Shown here: positions 13,878-16,048 of the stretch, one piece after another
Position numbering within the stretch: the first letter of the stretch is position 1
How the letters are laid out: every line of letters starts with the position of its first letter
Assembly (NCBI GenBank): GCA_964654825.1
Contig: CAZZKG010000071.1
Location: 1 to 16,048, forward strand
DNA length: 16,048 nt
Direction: 5' to 3'
DNA from: CAZZKG01 sp964654825
Lineage (GTDB): Bacteria; Gemmatimonadota; CAZMKB01
Made by a program: the position numbers and the translations under genes
Notes under the pieces: model-generated
Database searches by the model: none
What the model was told of the DNA's origin: nothing
Seen by the model: only the letters and a program-made list of their open reading frames with translations

Positions 13878-15647
13878 ATGTGTAATGCGTCAGGAGAAGG
13901 GCTACAACGAAAGCGAGGACAGGGACAGAGGCGATCCGTACGAAAGTCTATCATCGCTGCCGCGCTCTGTTGTATCGTGTCCGCATCGGCCATAACCTCC
14001 TGCGGAAGAGAGCGATCCAGTACACCGAATCTCATCCTGATCATCGTCGACACGCTGCGGGCAGACCATCTCGGCTGCTACGGCTACAATAAGATCGAGA
14101 CGCCTGACATCGACAAGCTTGCCGCGGGCGGCGTACTCTTTGAGAACGCCGTAACGCACGCCCCCCTCACACTTCCTTCCATCTCCTCCATAATGACGTC
14201 CACGCTTCCCCCGACTACCGGTGTACACTACAACGAGGGCTTCCGTCTCGATGCGTCGGCCTTGACGCTGGCCGAGATTCTGAGTGAAGAAGGCTATCTG
14301 ACCGGCGCGGTGGCCGGGGCTGTCGTTCTCGACTCGATCAACGGCATCTCCCAGGGATTTTCCCGCTACGATGACGACTTCGGTGCTTTCAATACCTATC
14401 TTCCACACGTCAAGCTATTGGAATCACAGTTGAACCACACGCAGAGAAGAGCCGGGGAAGTAACGGACCTTGGTATAGATATGGCGGCCACCATGTCGAA
14501 GGAAGGCCCATTCTTCATGTTTCTCCACTATTTCGACCCCCACTCGCCATATGACCCCCCACCTCCATTTTCAAGCCGCGGTCTGGCATCGGAGGAGGGT
14601 TCGCCGGAGATCGTCATCAGCAGGTACGACGGAGAGATTGCTTGCACCGACGCACAGATCGGGAGATTGCTCGACGACCTGGAGCAAAAGGGCCTGATCA
14701 AGAACTCCCTCGTAGTACTGACCGCCGATCATGGCGAAGGTCTGGGCGAGCACGGTGAGAAGTCGCACGGCTACCTGACTTACGAAGGGACACTCCACAT
14801 ACCACTCATATTCTCGATGCCGGGAAGAATACCGGAGGGAAAACGCATCACGGGTCTTGCGAGCCATATCGATGTGGTCCCCACGATACTCGATATTCTC
14901 GGCGTTGACCGCGGGGGGCTCAACAGTCTGAACGGCAGGAGTCTCTACCCGTTCGACGATTACCGGGCCACCGATTATTCTTATTTTGAAGGTGCCACCA
15001 GTTTTGTCGTTTTCGGCTGGTCCGCCTTGAGAGGGGTGCGCACCGCCTCATGGAAATATATAGAGGCACCCAGAAAGGAGCTCTATGATCTCCTCAACGA
15101 TCCGGGGGAGGAAAACAACCTCATCGATCAGACGCCCCGCGTTGCGGACTCCCTGAGAAGCGCCATGGAAGAGATCATCGCCGAGGCTCCTCTCTTCGCC
15201 GGGGGGACAGCCGGCCGAGAGATGTCTATGGGCGACGCGCAAGGCCAGGACGCCGACTACGTCGAAAGGCTGAGGGCATTGGGCTACATCGGCGCCCCGA
15301 AGAAGGTATCGACAGGATACGAGGAGATGTTCGACTCCTCTCTTCCAGACCCGAAGGATATGATTGAAGCGCAGGGGAGGCAAGAGACTGTTCTGGAGAG
15401 GCTTGTACTCGCCGAGCGGCTCGTCTCGGACGCAAAATTCAAGGAGTGCCTGCAACTACTCGCTGGTCTCGACGACAGTGGCGATCAGGGTTGGAGGATA
15501 CACTACCAGATGGCCATGGCGTACATTGGCATGTCAGATGACAAGCGCGCGGGAGAAGAGCTCAGGACTGGGCTTGGCATGGCCCCGATAGGTCCCGGAC
15601 GAGTCAGGATCAGGGAATTGATGCGCTTCCTTGAGACAAGGCATTGA
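13878..15647 (+). CDS. Sulfatase-superfamily lipoprotein with Thr at the nucleophile position
   Basis: ATG 13878 gives 589 residues and has AGGGTGG 8 bases ahead; GTG 13866 is an in-frame alternative. A basic N-region and hydrophobic core end at ITSC (Cys42), a plausible lipobox. The alkaline-phosphatase-superfamily metal-site motifs are present: IIVDTLRADHLGCYGY (Asp58, first metal ligand), FLHYFDPHSPYDPP and LTADHGEGLGEHGEKSHG. At the place where sulfatases carry C/S-x-P-S-R, this protein has TLPS (Thr98), with Ile instead of Arg, so formylglycine cannot form. Thr in this position is known in phospho-transferring relatives such as LTA synthase. The enzyme may thus be a phosphatase or a phosphotransferase, not a sulfatase (inference). 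Residues about 498-587 are helical repeats resembling one or two TPR units (RLVSDAKFKECLQLLAGL, then YQMAMAYIGMSDDKRAGEEL). It is a single gene with its own promoter, likely active in the periplasm. Confidence 0.88.
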   Translation: MCNASGEGLQRKRGQGQRRSVRKSIIAAALCCIVSASAITSCGRERSSTPNLILIIVDTLRADHLGCYGYNKIETPDIDKLAAGGVLFENAVTHAPLTLPSISSIMTSTLPPTTGVHYNEGFRLDASALTLAEILSEEGYLTGAVAGAVVLDSINGISQGFSRYDDDFGAFNTYLPHVKLLESQLNHTQRRAGEVTDLGIDMAATMSKEGPFFMFLHYFDPHSPYDPPPPFSSRGLASEEGSPEIVISRYDGEIACTDAQIGRLLDDLEQKGLIKNSLVVLTADHGEGLGEHGEKSHGYLTYEGTLHIPLIFSMPGRIPEGKRITGLASHIDVVPTILDILGVDRGGLNSLNGRSLYPFDDYRATDYSYFEGATSFVVFGWSALRGVRTASWKYIEAPRKELYDLLNDPGEENNLIDQTPRVADSLRSAMEEIIAEAPLFAGGTAGREMSMGDAQGQDADYVERLRALGYIGAPKKVSTGYEEMFDSSLPDPKDMIEAQGRQETVLERLVLAERLVSDAKFKECLQLLAGLDDSGDQGWRIHYQMAMAYIGMSDDKRAGEELRTGLGMAPIGPGRVRIRELMRFLETRH

Positions 15648-15762
15648 GTCGCCGGGGGACGCGGCCCTGCTACTGACAACCTGACCGGTGACCAGGAGCT
15701 TCCCCGGAAAATCTGGTCAAATCTTCATAAGTCTCTTATGGTGGCACAGATGACGATCAGAA

Positions 15763-15817
15763 GAAGCGGAAAACGGTGCGCACATTGAAGGCTCCCCGGT
15801 TGATTATTTTCCGCTTC
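15763..15817. repeat. Perfect 11-bp inverted repeat with 33-base loop
   Basis: GAAGCGGAAAA (15763-15773) and TTTTCCGCTTC (15807-15817) are exact reverse complements. The loop is too long for an ordinary terminator, although a T-rich arm is present. It may be a binding site, or an end of a small inserted element. Confidence 0.6.
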
Positions 15818-15835
15818 ATAAGTAAAGGCGCCTCA

Positions 15836-15938
15836 CATGTCATTCCTACTCTGCATGTCATTCCCGCTTCACATGTCATTCCCGCTTGTCGGGAATCCCA
15901 TCGCACAATTAGGCCGATTCCGGACAAGCCGGAATGAC
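15836..15938. repeat. REP-like element: 18-bp tandem repeats leading into two paired hairpins
   Basis: CATGTCATTCC occurs three times with an exact 18-base period (15836, 15854, 15872). The third copy runs into a 23-base arm (15875-15897) which is matched, as reverse complement with two differences, by a second arm (15916-15938) after 18 bases. Each arm also folds on itself: ATTCCCG/CGGGAAT in the first and ATTCCGG/CCGGAAT in the second, both around a CTTGT-type loop. The two differences between the arms are compensatory, C-G in one arm and G-C in the other, so each local hairpin is kept. Elements of the GTCATTCC type are known as dispersed intergenic repeats in many bacteria. Confidence 0.75.
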
Positions 15939-15977
15939 ACGCAAAAAACTGGGGAAATTCAAGAAACCAATGGCACC

Positions 15978-16006
15978 TTGACAAACAGCCTTACTTGTGA
16001 TATCAT
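15978..16006 (+). promoter_or_regulatory. Strong sigma70 promoter reading out of the window
   Basis: TTGACA (15978-15983) and TATCAT (16001-16006) are 17 bases apart: a full match at -35 and 5 of 6 at -10. Transcription would begin near 16013 on the plus strand, driving a gene beyond the right edge. Confidence 0.8.
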
Positions 16007-16048
16007 GGCTTTAACTGATCAGCCCCCCTCATCCACAGCCTCACAGAT

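Larger units (their letters stand above)
15648..16048. other. Non-coding tail with repeats and an outward promoter
   Basis: No gene is supported in these 401 bases. They hold a short perfect hairpin CATAAG-TCT-CTTATG (15726-15740) with no T run, the inverted repeat at 15763-15817, the repeat cluster at 15836-15938 and a strong plus-strand promoter. The 10-base word CTTCATAAGT occurs twice in the same direction (15723-15732 and 15814-15823). The minus-strand open frame across the repeats translates to repetitive residues and looks spurious. Confidence 0.6.

Noticed and set aside
15726..15740. Terminator of the sulfatase-type gene
   Set aside because: The CATAAG stem is AT-rich and no T run follows, so it does not meet the usual terminator form.
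15836..15890. CRISPR array
   Set aside because: The 18-base period is too short, there are no unique spacers of normal length, and no cas gene is near.
15757..15984. Minus-strand open frame with repeated AGMTC units
   Set aside because: The repeats in the protein come directly from the 18-base non-coding tandem repeat, and there is no ribosome-binding site.

Overview
The window looks like a chromosomal piece from a Gram-negative, probably uncultured bacterium of moderately high GC, possibly in or near the FCB/Zixibacteria/Krumholzibacteria-type candidate phyla. That placement is inferred from lipoproteins with FN3 and PKD modules, a DUF6754-type protein and a MutL-family ATPase; there is no marker gene to fix the taxonomy. 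No tRNA, rRNA, CRISPR array, transposase or phage gene was seen.

Layout. The left edge (1-182) is the tail of a PKD-domain surface protein. It converges on a minus-strand B12-binding-type radical SAM protein (229-2154) that ends in a STAS-like domain and has a perfect-consensus sigma70 promoter (2283-2311). Next are a doubtful minus-strand ORF (2308-2706), a rho-independent terminator (2764-2783) and a small acidic, helical protein of unknown function (2832-3404). A 490-base divergent intergenic region leads to an FN3 lipoprotein with a HmuY-like C-terminus (3896-4741, plus strand).

The core (13518 down to 4771, minus strand) looks like one long operon. In transcription order it encodes a small membrane protein, a LarE-like PP-loop sulfur transferase, a membrane protein with a PH-like region, a 119-residue soluble protein, a MutL-family ASKHA ATPase usually called 'glutamate mutase L', a protein with barrel-sandwich and KOW-like parts, a signal-peptide/FN3/DUF6754 membrane protein, a polytopic membrane protein, a protein with a large domain between two membrane helices, and a second polytopic membrane protein. 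From the 119-residue gene onward, stop and start codons overlap by 4 to 20 bases or lie 3 to 13 bases apart. No glutamate mutase subunits are present. The best reading is an uncharacterised envelope complex in which a cytoplasmic actin-fold ATPase works with four membrane proteins. This is the most interesting content of the window.

The right part holds a plus-strand sulfatase-superfamily lipoprotein with Thr instead of Cys/Ser at the expected nucleophile position (13878-15647), preceded by a strong promoter. A 401-base non-coding tail follows, with an 11-bp inverted repeat, an 18-bp-period tandem repeat, a REP-like paired hairpin whose two arms differ by compensatory changes, and a strong sigma70 promoter reading out of the window.
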